From the NCBI GenBank assembly GCA_014925825.1, contig JACGCK010000019.1, positions 124,001 through 188,000 on the forward strand: DNA of 64,000 nucleotides. The letters run 5' to 3'. The stretch comes from Pholiota molesta. Lineage: Eukaryota; Basidiomycota; Agaricomycetes; Agaricales; Strophariaceae. The number at the start of each line of letters is the position of its first letter. Within the stretch, counting starts at the first letter, position 1. The position numbers were made by a program, and so were the translations under genes. Positions 20,033 to 31,760 of the stretch are shown in pieces. The notes below the pieces were generated by a model, which was given only the letters and a program-made list of their open reading frames with translations, ran no database searches and was not told the origin of the DNA.

Positions 20033-23000
20033 TCAGACCACTGTTGTTTCTCCGGAATCGAGCGATTTACTGAGAACAGGAAGACTGCGAATCGTTTTTA
20101 ATATTGAATGTTTAGGAGGCGAATATTCGGCTTGGGGATCCTCAGACTCGGAATACTGTCGCTCCTCGTATGCAAGGGGACGTTTTCCCCCCGTTCCTTC
20201 TTCTTTCGTCTCCCACGACGTGACGATGCACCAGATGATGAGTAGTGCAACAGTGACAGACAGTGTTCCCACAATGCTGCGAGATTGAACGTCGGAGGCC
20301 TGGAAGAAGACACAACAAAAGGCGCCAACAAAGGTCACAATGCTGTCATCAAGGTAAGGGATAGGCCAGATTATCAGAATCGGCAGACCACATACCCCCA
20401 CATCAAGAGCGCATAAGGGAGACTGTACAAGATGGCCAAGGTTTCCAAGCCTAAGCAAGGGTGGTTTTTCCTGTTTAAGAATTTTTGCTGCAATTCATGT
20501 GAGATTATCAGCAAGACATATATGACACTGGGAAACCGTCACTTACCACGTCATCAGCTGTTTCTCGGTTTTTGGTTCGATTTTGTCTTATCAACAACAG
20601 ACCCAAAATAAGGGCTCCAATATTTGCCACAACCGATAGATAGCTGAATATTTGCGCGTCAGATCGGAAAGGATCGGCATTGGTGTCGACACTTTGGATG
20701 GCAAGGAACCCGACATTTGATAGCAACATAATGATTGCCTGTTCGGAAGAAAGGGAGCGTCAAGCCAAGAGGAAAGCCTTTTTCTTTTGGAAATGGACTT
20801 ACGAAGAAAGTGAATTCTTGCCACTCCTTGTTCAACCTTTTCATCGCTTGCTCCCAGACGGATTTGTGCATGATGCCATCTACCCACATTTTTTGCAAAT
20901 TTCGTAAATGAACATCGGGGGCCGAAAAGAGGAAGAACGATAGCGTCTTGACGAGCCATGTGCGCTTGTTCAAGGGATCTCCGAAGACAGAGAAGTCGCG
21001 CTCAATTCGAGCATATGACTCGCCATGGAAGTTTAGGAACCTCGTATGGTCTATTCAAAAGTTAATGGTGACCTCAAAGTGACAATGAGTAAGAAACTTA
21101 CAGAAGATAAACATGTGGCGAGCTTTAGTTCAGAATGGTCAATGCCATTGAAGAATGTACAACATCGATTGTCACTTACCGAAGAGAGCCATGGTTCCAG
21201 GATAACCGGGTTCAGCATTCTCTAAAAAGCAGTCAATATCCATGAAACGACCTACATGCTTCATAACTTACTTTCCATCTCACCCATTAGACCCAGGATC
21301 TGAAGCAAGCCTTCCAAGGTGTACGGAGCCGTTGAGACTGGCGATGTCATAGTATCTATGGTGAAATAAAATTGAAAGAGAGACCTGGAAATCGATGGCA
21401 TTACGCACCGCCAATGAGATATAGAACAATATCGCGAAGTTCACAAACCATCGCATTTGTGAGATTGCGGCAATCAGGGTACAGAGCCACAAAGTACCTT
21501 CATCATGATGTCGTTATTACTATGGACTTCTGATCAGGCATATATTCTGCGTACCAATACTGAGACTGCATTTCATATCCTGGATAAAATGTGAAGGGCG
21601 AATGAGAATGAGTTTCGATTAAAATAATCGTCAACTTACCTAGATGACGATAGGTCCTTATGCCGCTGATTTCGTGAGCTGCAGGTATTCCCATGCCTCA
21701 AGAGGGTGCAAGAAGAAAATCGCTTTTGCATCGTGATCCGCGTAATAGTACAATGTCTCGAAACCACCCCCGTCCCGGTGGTCGACATCTATCATGAGCA
21801 CTGCATTTTCAGGAAAAGATGGAAAGTTGGAGGCGAGTCGTCCAAGTCGAGCGATATCATCCATCATCCGATCCAGGATATCGGGGTCATAAAGGTCAGA
21901 ATCTGTGTACACTCTCTGGAAAAAGGGGAAATTTTGATCTCAGGAATATCGTTGGCAGTCGCACAATCGAACGTACCTTCTCTGGATGGTGGAAGTAACG
22001 AGCTCCTTCTGGATGAACAATCCTAAGCCAGCCACCAGGTGCCGCCGGCCTTTAGACACTTCAATAAATAGATGGAATCAGGAAAGGAAGATATATACTT
22101 CTCAAAATGTACTGTTATTGGATGAATTTCCAAGTCACTCCATCCTTTTCGTCTGAATACCAATTAGCATAACGTGGCAAAATATCTTGAAAATCGGCAT
22201 TTACTCACGTCCTGGTTCGCCTCGTATATCGCTTGCTGTCTTCTGGCATTATAGGCTGAATTTTGTGAACTTCATCATTGGTACCATGCGAAAAAATTGG
22301 GCCGAGAGGTATAACATCTGCAGTGTTATCTGGTGACATCCTAGTGATATCCGGTGACATCCTAGGGGTTTCGGAGAGACGAGAACCCACTATGAACATG
22401 AGGAAGATGATGGAAACCGGGGCTGGTGTTGCCAACATTATCAGGTGCATCAACTTCAGCAGTCGGGGACATTGGTTCAACATTGATAGTTGGAGGTGGG
22501 GAAGGGCGGGTGGGTAATCTGCACGTTGGTTCGATGAATTCGAAGTGCGCTGATCTTGTCCGAGGTGGTATGGGTCGCGGATAACAGGCCCATTCTCATC
22601 CTCAAGAGAAATTGGAGATATGACTTCTATTCCAACCTCTGAAGTTGGAGAATCCGGCTCAGGAGTGTACCGTTCATGTCTTGAACTATTTGAGATCGGA
22701 TAGCCTAATCTGGAGCGATCGTATGAAATGTGGAGGTCTGGCAAAGAGGTCGACATTTGACGGTGAGGGTTCCTGGAAAATGTGCCAGAGGGAATGGGGG
22801 TAGGGTTCAGCGGTAAATCATAGACGGATCCTGGACCGCGGATTGAAGATGCATATTGGACTCTGGGTGCTGAGAAGAACGAGAATGGCACGACTCTGAG
22901 GATCTTCCAACCGTACTGAGGAACGTGAAGTGTTTCTAATGCCGTTAGACGAGAAAGGATATGACAGTGAAAAAGATGCTTTATCAAGGGAGATGGTGTC

Positions 23001-23260
23001 GCCATGTCGGATGATGGTGTATGGCTTTTGGTCGCTCGAAGCACCTTCAACATGATCCTTCGGGGTGGTAAGCTCGTCTTTTGGTGGTTTATCGATCCTT
23101 TTTGGAGGGAGTACAACTTCGAGCAAAACAGACGCCATAGAACGGCCAATCGGCGAAGTATTCCGGTGAGCGCCCGTACGCATTGTGGTTTCAATATTCG
23201 CAATAGCCGTCGGCAAAGAGCCAGGATTAGTCGTAAGAGTGGCGAAGTGGCCTGCGCCAT
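20033..23260 (-). CDS. Agaricomycete WW-like multi-pass membrane protein of unknown function
   Basis: A multi-exon gene starting at ATG 23260. The first exon (to about 22209) encodes about 350 residues of basic, then Ser/Pro-rich disordered sequence, including a 7-residue direct repeat (RMSPDIT/RMSPDNT, from a 21-bp tandem duplication near 22332-22365). It ends with the landmark PIMPEDSKRYTRR. Later exons carry a WW-like segment (GGWLRIVHPEGARYFHHPEK, then RVYTDSDLYDP), YYYADHDAKAIFFLHPLEAW, MTSPVSTAPYTLEGLLQILG, SAPDVHLRNLQKMWVDGIMH and, towards the C-terminus, three or four hydrophobic helices (NVGFLAIQSVD, FSYLSVVANIGALILGLLL followed by RQNRTKNRETADD, and RSIVGTLSVTVALLIIWC). This order is characteristic of a large expanded family in mushroom genomes. 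No biochemical role is established. A few exon joins need one extra base. Family assignment is confident, exact exon limits are not. Confidence 0.75.
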
Positions 23261-23753
23261 GTCGAGGGAGTAGCTTCGTTGCTGCTGGCACTAGACAGAT
23301 GGAAAGCAGGAAGCAACGCGCCGCAGCCTGAAGCTGGCTTCGAGTAAGCACAGGTTTATGGGTATTTGCGCCATCTTAACCTAATACTAACCATGGGTTC
23401 TGGTAGAAGTCTTGTCGAAGGCCGGATCGAGTACGATTATACCCCTTCTAACCCCATAAAGAAAATTGATCTGACAACCGTGTAAAACGGGCGTTTACCC
23501 ATCTCCTGGGACCTTAACCAACTCCCATCTAAAATTAATGTGCGCATAGTATTCACTCGTTATTCTAGTTTCATAACATGCTGCGAGCGCAAAATGATAG
23601 TGACCGTTCGGTTTCGAAGTTCAAAGTTCAGCTCCAGGCTCGGGGACCACTTACGTAAAGGAAGTACTTGGTTGAGCTGGCCTTGGCCTTGATCCATGCA
23701 CGATAGACGTACTTAAATAGAAGAATTTCTAGTCAAGAACCAAGATTCTCCGG

Positions 23754-24235
23754 AACAATGTGCACGACTCGTTGACACCCCTGGGTTCGACGTTGACGAG
23801 GCCAAGACATACGACGCCCCGTTGAGCACAATCGTGACATGGCCTAAAAGGGCTCAAGTGAGTAGAGCTCTGAAACGATCAAGGTCTCCGCTCATCGCTC
23901 CAATATGACAGACCAAATACTAAAATCGCTGGTATTATTACCGTGACGGCGATGGACCTACAAAGATTGAAGAAGAATATGGAGACCAGTTCAAAAAGAA
24001 ACCCACTCCCCTGGTGTTGTCATTGGGACTACAAAATGGACACCGAAACTGCGCCAACGGCTAAAAGAAGGCGCAGAACTTGAATGTCAAGCCAAGTTTT
24101 TATCGTCCGTCGATTCGAGAACACGCCCGAGTCAGCCTGGAAGATAATCACCGAAATACAACAATCCCTTGCAGTATGACGCAGGAAGAGTTCCGAGCAG
24201 CATTGGAAGGTAGTTCTCAGTCGAAGGGGTGATCA
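23754..24235 (+). pseudogene. Relic of a P-loop G-domain GTPase (AIG1-like)
   Basis: The plus strand carries the later half of a G domain in broken frames: ARLVDTPGFDVDEAKTYDAP (the G3 motif DTPG), then TKIAGIITVTAMDLQRLKKN, then VVIGTTKWTP (G4-like region), then RRFENTPESAWKIITEIQQS and finally TQEEFRAALEG after a frame change. This order matches the fungal G-domain proteins in which DTPGFDD is followed by GIIYLHRI-type and VTTMW-type segments. No convincing P-loop (GxxxxGKS) could be found upstream in 23400-23750. At least three frame changes are present. Either a decayed gene or an intact one damaged by missing bases; with the P-loop absent I favour decay. Confidence 0.55.
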
Positions 24236-24389
24236 TGTCCATTATAGCCAAGATGGGAACATCTTTCGATATGTTTGCATATGTAACGCTTGCATGTTAT
24301 TATGACCATTTTGTATAATGCTACGGGCAGCACTTCTAACCTGTCTTGTTATTATATAGGTCCGAAACTTCGGGAAAAGCCTGGTCCTT

Positions 24390-27300
24390 TTAAAGTACGA
24401 ATAGTAGGTAAGAACAATCTTCGAGGCTAGAAAACACGCCACACCTTCTTGTCGATTTATTCTGTTCAACTTCATCGTCATTCGTTCTTCCCAAAATCAC
24501 TCCCAATTTCCTTTTAACCTCTCCTTCACATATGTCTTCTTCCTCTGCTTTTAAATCCCAGGCCAAAAAGCGGCGGCAGATTGCTTCAGCATCTTCAAGG
24601 TCGACGCGTTCTGTTTCGGTCATGCCTTCATCCAAAAGACGTCCCAATTGATGGGACGATAAGAGTTGGCTGTTTTTGAAGAGAATTCAGTGCGTGTTCT
24701 CGCGGATATAATACGACGCTGGGTTCTGACCTGACATATTGGGCCCTCTCGACTATACGGAGCGGTATCCCAAATATTTCAGCACATTTTGCAGCGTGCG
24801 AGTCAAGCGAAAGGCCTTCCGCAACCCTAAGAACGAGTATAAAATCCTCCTAGCACACTTAGTACTGTCGGGTATAGGTAGCGACTCACCTGTACAAATA
24901 CGTAATCTTCTCTGCGGCTCTAACTGTCTTGCTAGTTAGTTATCCTCGAGAGTAGTGGCAAAAGGCGAAGTGTTACGAGCACCACCAGAAAGATCAGAAG
25001 TACCGGGCTCCACAAGCGCACCGGTGCTCGACGTGAACATGACTTGCATATGACGGAATGAGACCGGGATGTTCTCCGGGTCGAATAGTTCTTCATTGAA
25101 TACGTCGTGGAAATGGGTGGCTACGAGAACTTTGGGGCACTCGGAGCCTCTGTTCAAAAGATGTCGTAGAACGCCACAGAAGAGGCCGGCGCCGTCTGTT
25201 CCAATAAGGAGTCAGTTGAAAAAGCCAGGAGATCCTTTAGTGATGTGAAGTCAGAAGTGGAGGAACCAAAGAGTTGTGCACTTGAAGACAAGCAAGAAAT
25301 GACTGGCCAGTATGTATGTGTGGGTGGAGTAGTTTAGCGTTGGCAAGATGGGAGTAGAAAATGAGAGAGCGAAATGAAAAGCCAAAGGAAATTAAAGGGA
25401 AGCCCACGAGCCTGTTGAGAGCGTCCCTTTCCCAAATTCGTCAAGAAGCAACAAGGACCGAGGGGTGCAATTACGCAGAGCAAGAGACACTTGAGCCAGG
25501 TCAATCATGAACGCGGACTGAGCCTGAATAATGTTGACAAATCAATCACGATCAGCACAACGAGGCAGCATGGTGCAGAAAAGTATGCATCCAGGAGGAT
25601 ACCATGTGGTCAGGGTTTGTGAAAGGACAGTAATCACTTTTGAGACAGATTCTCGAGTCGAAACCCTTGTGAAAACTAGAAAGAAGCGTCCCGGTCAGAC
25701 CATTGAAAACTTGATGTGAAGATCCATGAGAACTCTTATCAACGATCCCAAGCGTTGCTGATTCCGCAGGAACGAAACTGTTAGAGAATGAGATTGTTGT
25801 CATACGTAATGGAACACTGGTGACGCACCAGCCAACTTGGGCCAGAATCTGAATGACGGCGGTCTAGGAACGTTGCAAATATTTTGAGTCCTATTCTTAT
25901 TATAAAAACGCAATTGTATACCTGCTTCAAGTAAACACTCTGGATGAAAGTCAGTTCATATCATTTCTTAGGTTTGAAAGACTGACCTTTCCACATGCGT
26001 TTGCGCCAGTGCAAAGAAGGATGCTATTCCACTGTTCATCGTCGGGACGGTCAGGAGTTGCGCCAATCCCTGCACCACCAATAAGACGAGCATCATTGGG
26101 TACGAAGGTGTCCAAAACCCGTTCTTGCAGGGGATGCCTATCGAAGGTAAAGAACTTCGAAGGATCTTGATAAAGTTTAATCCATACCTAGCTTGGATAA
26201 GCTCTATGACATTTTCGTCTACCATGTTCGGACGCCGATAGTCATATATCCTAGAAGCTTCCGCAAACGCTAAAAGACAGTCAAGTTCAGCACAAACATC
26301 GCAAGAAGCTTCGATTGCTTCCGTAGCAGCTAGAATGTCTTCGAGAAGTTCTTGATAATTTCAAGTTCACGATCTACAATCGTTGAATGAAGGTCGCCGA
26401 TGTGTGTATCCATGTCTGCGTGTTGATCAATCCCTTTCGCTCAACCATAAGCATTATGCAGCGAAGGTACGGACCTTGCATTTCTTGAGATTTGAAGTAG
26501 ACGTGGGCGCTTTGAAAGCACTTGGTTAGACGACTTGCAGATAATGGATACGAGCGTACTCTGAAGAAAACTGGAAAGCACAATTAGCATGGCTGATTAT
26601 GAATGAACCTGAAAACTCACCTGAAATGTCCATCCTTCAAGAGGTTCAATTCCAGCTTCAGTCCGCCATTCTTCCAACATAGGAACACAGATTAGATAGC
26701 CTTGGAATTGTTCAGATCAAATCATCAGTCATGGCGTTACAAAGACTCTACCAAGTTGGGGAAAGTAAACCACGTTAAGTGATTTAGCGAAAGTCTCAGG
26801 AACCGTGAGGGATAGTTGTTCCGCTACATTTGACTACAATATCGCATGTGAGTTCAAGGAAAAGGTGTACGCTGCGTAAGCTTACCAGAACCGAATCAAT
26901 TCCATGATAAACGTGTTTTCGGTTGTCAAGATCCTCGTCAACGTGGGGGCGCACGCAAATCCTGTCGTTACATGCAGATTCTTCCCAGTCGATCTAAAAA
27001 CAAAACAGCGAGAGTTAATGGTAGGAAAAGGACCGCAACGGAACAACAATATTGTTAATTTTATTCCTATTCTTTGAAAACGGAAACATCGAGGACTTCA
27101 ACGAGCTAGTCATATCGCAGTACATTAATTAATACAGCACTGACTTAAATTCAGAATACGGATATGGGCGTACCTTCTGGACCACTGTAACGTTGGTCCC
27201 TTGATAGAGCTCTGATAAGGAATCACGCAGCATCGTTGCGTGAAACGTAAACTAAAGAAAACGATCAGAAATTAATTGTGATAAGGAAAATCATACCTTC

Positions 27301-28881
27301 ACCAAGCCTTGCCAATCTGTTAACTTCGCTTTCCCATCCTTCATTAACGACATAGTTCGGGGCATATTCTTGATACCTTTGAGATGGCCATGTAGAGTAT
27401 TTGCAGTTGTGATATTTTCTGGCCTCATGAAGCATCCTACTGCGTCGTGGCGCGATCTAATGACCGACAGTGAAGAGAAGGTCGAAGAAGCCAAGTTCTC
27501 AAGAGAGCACGTCCGAGTGTGGTCTTCGTGTTGTTCAAAATGCCTGTGAGCATGAGTTGTTAGAGCCTAGTGGTCGAGTGGACTAGTGCGGACTTACCAA
27601 ACAATGATAGCCCTTCTTTTGTCTTGTCGGAATGTACAGACGCGTGACTTTCGTTCTCGAACACTTGAAGAGACCTATTACGGAAGTCAAGGTTTTCGAA
27701 GACGAAAGACAAGCGCGAAAGACGACAAAAGCGCGTCGGCATTGATTTGCATTACCTGGTCCCTAAAATGCGAGATTTATCAACAATATATGTCATTTGA
27801 TGGAGGAAGGAACGTGCAAAGAGAGTATCTCGATGTCACTTATGTCCAATCCTTCAATCCCTTCTTCGTCAAGATTGCTGACAGCTTTGCTCGCGCGAGG
27901 TGATCGAGAAGAGCGCCGATAGAAGCCATCTAGAAGATAATGAACATGAGCGCATATATATTGACAAAGATTGCGGACGAACACAAAGGGGGGCTGCTTC
28001 GACCGAGGTAAAGTTAGATATCCTTATCGACGCATTCCATCGTCTTGCAGCAGGATCTCCAGTGATTTCACGTCTAGATTGCATGAAGTCATACGCGTTG
28101 TTCAGACCAGAACGACGAGAATTTGAATTGACATCAGATGAGCGAGGCGAGTCAGGTTCGTCTTGAAAGAGATCCATAAAGCGGCTTATTGACAACAGCC
28201 TCTCGCGCCCTTTGGAAGGCACGAATTCTTTGAAGGGTCGAATCTGAAAAATACCGTCGGCGCTTTCCACTATGGATGTCGATTAGTTTAGATTGGTAAT
28301 TCACACAAGCCGCGCGTACTGTGTTCGATGAGTGTGTCAATAAAATCATCGTCCGCCTTCGAGCTAGTCAGTACAATATCCGCATTGACTTGTTCCAACA
28401 CTGCCGAAGTCCTGGTTGAAAAAGCAGCGGAAAGTCAAACAAGAACTCTTACACATCCGTGTTAATCGAAGTGTTGAGTCTCGCGCGTATCTTCAAGAAT
28501 ATACAAGACCCTTTTCATTGGGTCATAGTACGCGCAACCAACGTTTCCACTTGTCAAAATTCAACACAGATTACCGCTCATTTGAAACTGGAAGTCGCAC
28601 TGAGAGCATACAGTCGCTAAACAAGTCTGTCATTTTGTAGTGAATAACACTCTCAAAGATAGAAGCATACTAGCATGTATGCTGACCTTTTCCTCAACTT
28701 CCGAGTCCTCTTCCGAGCTTCCGTCCACGTCGTCTGCCGTTGGTGCAGAATTTCCTTCCCACCGTACTTTCTTTTTCAGGTTATGAGAGCGCTCCGAAGG
28801 ACTTGGAGATTCTGAAGCATCAGATCCGTCGCCATCCTCTTGTGTTTTGGAAACCTTCCACGTATATTTCCGCTTGTGCAT
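24390..28881 (-). CDS. msh5: MutS homologue 5, meiotic crossover protein
   Basis: MSH5 partners with MSH4 to form a clamp that stabilises Holliday junctions for meiotic crossovers; it does not do mismatch repair. The gene starts at ATG 28881 with a charged, Ser-rich leader (MHKRKYTWKVSKTQEDG) and runs through well over 15 exons. Middle exons carry MutS core segments such as YYDPMKRVLYILEDT, DAVGCFMRPENI and TFHATMLRDSLSELYQGT. The ATPase domain shows ARHPLQERVLDTFVPNDARL, Walker A GANACGKSVYLKQ (split by an intron near 25985), SFVPAESATLGIVDK, FMIDLAQVSLALRNC and Walker B LLLLDEFGKGT. ATHFHDVF then follows near 25110. The C-terminus reads GLSLDSHAAKCAEIFGIPLR and then QLLSSHQLGRLLDEGMTE. The GANACGK form of Walker A, instead of GPNxxGK, is how I recall fungal MSH5. 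It diverges head-to-head from the MYND array. Confidence 0.92.
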
Positions 28882-29114
28882 GACGAGAATGTTATTGAAA
28901 AGAATAGGAAAAGTTACAACTTGAAATTAACCAGAGGAGAGCGAACTCAGAACCATGTGATTTAAATACAATCAGTGATGCCATCACATATGACGTCATT
29001 TCATAGACTTCGTCTGTACTGTATAATGAGTCAAAAAGCCTTTTTCTTGTCCCCCTTTTTCAGTGAAACCGTTGCATTCTTTCAACAACGGTCATCTACC
29101 ACCAAGCTTCCGTC
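28882..29114. promoter_or_regulatory. Divergent promoter between msh5 and MYND copy A
   Basis: Only 233 bases separate the two start codons on opposite strands. The sequence must hold both start regions. No clear TATA box is seen, but a TGACGTCA palindrome (a CRE/ATF-type site) lies at 28990-28997. Confidence 0.5.
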
Positions 29115-30200
29115 ATGTTTTCAGGTCCATCTCCCAGTGAAATCAAGGATGTACGACAGAATATGGGCCTAAGCTGTACCACATGCTTCAAAGCAGGGCA
29201 AGGCTACAAAAGATGCGACAGGGTGCGTTTTTAACAGGTTTACTATTAACGAACAAGTATACTGAATTTCGGCGATGAACAGTGTAAAACATCATTCTAT
29301 TGTTCGAAGAAGTACGTCTAATTTTTTGTCGGAAATGAACACATAAATAACATGTCTTTAGTGCCAGAAAAAAGATTGGTTAGTGTCATGATAAAAGTTA
29401 GTCGTCGCAGAATCTTAATTTGCTATCACTAGGCCAAGACACAAGCAGGTTTGCAGAGAAACCGAATCCGGGATGACGAAACTGCTCGAGAACCTGATGG
29501 GCAACAAACGTCTTTACGTCTTACTACAAATCATGCTCATCTTGGAATTCGATATGTTGAATAACCCCAAGCTGTTCCGAGAACCTTTCATGGCGCGAAT
29601 TGACGTTGCTATGGAGCCTGTCAGCTGGAGACCTGCGTTCACTAATAAAATCCAAGGACGTTGCGAAGAAATGGAAGGCATGCTTCAACTTACCAATCTC
29701 ATCTCGCCACGGTCGGGTGGGTCAACCTTCCGTTGACTCCAATGAGGCAGGAGCTGTGGAACAAAATCCGCCAAGGGGAAGACGCAGCTGGAAATTATAA
29801 CAGTCGCGTTGGGCTTGTTGAGTTCGTCAACAACTCAGTCCAGTCAACAACGTGACAGTATTTATTTCCCCAATTGCTCTGCGTTGGTGGAAGATAAGTC
29901 ACCCGCGCTAATCCAAGCAGCTGGAAATGTATGTATACGAACCGATGTCGGTATATACATGCATGGAGTACGTATCCATTCTTTATATACATATATCTTC
30001 CGATTACTAGCTCTTCCCCGTCGCAATAGGGAAATGAACTCCATTATTCGTTTTGACACCGATAATCGTTGGCTTCTGCGCAAGCCTATGCGAGATTCGA
30101 CAAGCAGATAATCCGCAATGTTTCGAAAAATCCCAAAACTTTCTCCGCTCTGTATTTCCAAGGGAAGATGAATCGGGAGTCGATATATGCGCAGCCATAG
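29115..30200 (+). CDS. MYND zinc-finger protein, tandem copy A (frame damaged)
   Basis: First of three tandem paralogues. ATG at 29115 starts MFSGPSPSEIKDVRQNMG, then a MYND finger spread over four short exons: CTTCFKAGQGYKRCDR, CKTSFYCSKK, CQKKDW and PRHKQVC. Then comes a helical region (LLENLMGNKRLYVLLQIML, NNPKLFREPFMARIDVAMEP). At least four single bases are missing compared with copies B and C (for example GTCAAGCTGGAGGA reduced to GTCAGCTGGAGA near 29620). Most are in homopolymers. MYND fingers bind proline-rich peptides, usually in transcription cofactors; the helical C-terminal region has no named function. Confidence 0.7.
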
Positions 30201-30437
30201 GTATATTTTACTCGAAGCTTCAATTTGGGTAGGGCATGTATGCGTGGAAATATTCACGAATGCTGCAATGTTGAAGCGTTGCTGTGCAGCGATTTTATCA
30301 AGCTTTCTTCTCATTAGAACCATACCACATGACGTCGCTCATAGAGTAACGCGTAACGTTAATGAGTCAAGAACGGTCTTTCCCCCTTCCAGTGGAACTC
30401 TTCTTTCAATCGCGATCATCCTCTGCCAACAGGCACC

Positions 30438-31563
30438 ATGTTTTTAGGTCCATCGTCGGATGAAATCAAGAATGTACGACAAACTTATATGAGCCCAAGC
30501 TGCTCCACATGCTTCAAAGCAGGGAAAGACTTTAAAAGGTGCGACAGGGTGCGTCTTCACTATTAACAGACAACCATCGTTTGAAATACTGAATTTTTGT
30601 GAGGAACAGTGTAAATCGTCTTGCTATTGTTCGAAGGAAGTACGTCCAACTCTTTTGTCAAAATTGGACATGTAAATAACATGTCTTCTAGTGTCAGAAA
30701 AGGATTGGTTGGTCTGATCTAATTATAATGAAAGTCGTTCGTCGCCGAATCTTATTGCGCCATCGCTAGGCCAAAACACAAGAAGTTTTGCAGAGAAAGC
30801 GATGGTCCCGCGAGGTCGAAACTGCTCGAGAACCTGATGGCCAACACACTTCTCCGTTGCTTGCTGCAAGTCGTGCTCGTCTTGGAATTCGATATCTTGA
30901 ACAATCCCAACCTGATTCGGGAACCTTTCGTGGCGCGAATCGACTTTGCTATGGAACCGGTCGAGCTCGAGGACCTGTATTCACTGATCGAATCCAAGGA
31001 TGACCCGAAGGTCATGCAAGGCATGTTTCAATTGACCAATCTCATGTCGGCGCGGTCGGGTGGCATAATCCCTCCGCTTACTCCGATGAGGCGGAACATA
31101 TGGGAAGTAGCACGTCAGAAAGTAGACGCTGCTGGACATGCTGACTATCCCATTGGGCTCGTCGAGTTTGTCAACAATTCAATTCAGTCAACAACAGTGT
31201 CAGTATATATTTCCACAGACGCTCTGAATATGGTGCGAGTGAATCCACCCGTGCAAATTCCAACGGGCGGCGATTCATATATTTTGAAGCCAATGTCGGC
31301 ATATACCTGCATGGAGTGCGTATCCTTGATTTTCATATATCCTGGAGATCTATTGATTTTTTCCCTGCCACAATAGAGTTATAAACGCCAGTATTCGTTT
31401 CGACACCGAAGATCGTTGGCTTCTGCGCAAGCCCATGCGAGATTCAGATAAGCAGATGTTCCGCGATGTTGCGAAAGATTTCGAAAGTTTCTCCGCTCTA
31501 TATTTCCAGGGGAAGATGGATCGAGAATCGATATACGCACAGCCTGAATTATATTTTACTTGA
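30438..31563 (+). CDS. MYND zinc-finger protein, tandem copy B (best preserved)
   Basis: ATG at 30438 lies exactly 1323 bases after that of copy A. Exon 1 encodes MFLGPSSDEIKNVRQ and the first knuckle (CSTCFKAGKDFKRCDR). Exon 2 gives CKSSCYCSKE, and further short exons complete the finger. A long exon then gives KLLENLMANTLLRCLLQVVL, FDILNNPNLIREPFVARIDF, a run ending in MRRNIWEVARQKVDAAG, PIGLVEFVNNSIQSTTVSVY and SYILKPMSAYTCME. A last exon starting near 31377 gives INASIRFDTEDRWLLRKPMR and ends at TGA 31561-31563. The only break is one missing A in CAGAAAAGG (30702-30710), where copies A and C have CAGAAAAAAG and CAGAAAAAGG. That homopolymer loss could be a consensus error, so the gene may be functional. 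Confidence 0.75.
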
Positions 31564-31760
31564 CTTCAATTTGGATGGAACTGGAATATATGGGAGAATG
31601 CTTCAATATGTTGCTGTGCCGCCAGTTTGTCCATACATAGAGCCATAACATCGAATCAACATCGAATCGCTCGTAGAGTAATGCGTGATGAGTCACACAA
31701 AGTCCTTTCCCCCCTTTCAGTGAAATTTATTTTTCAACAGCGATCATCCACTGCAACGAT

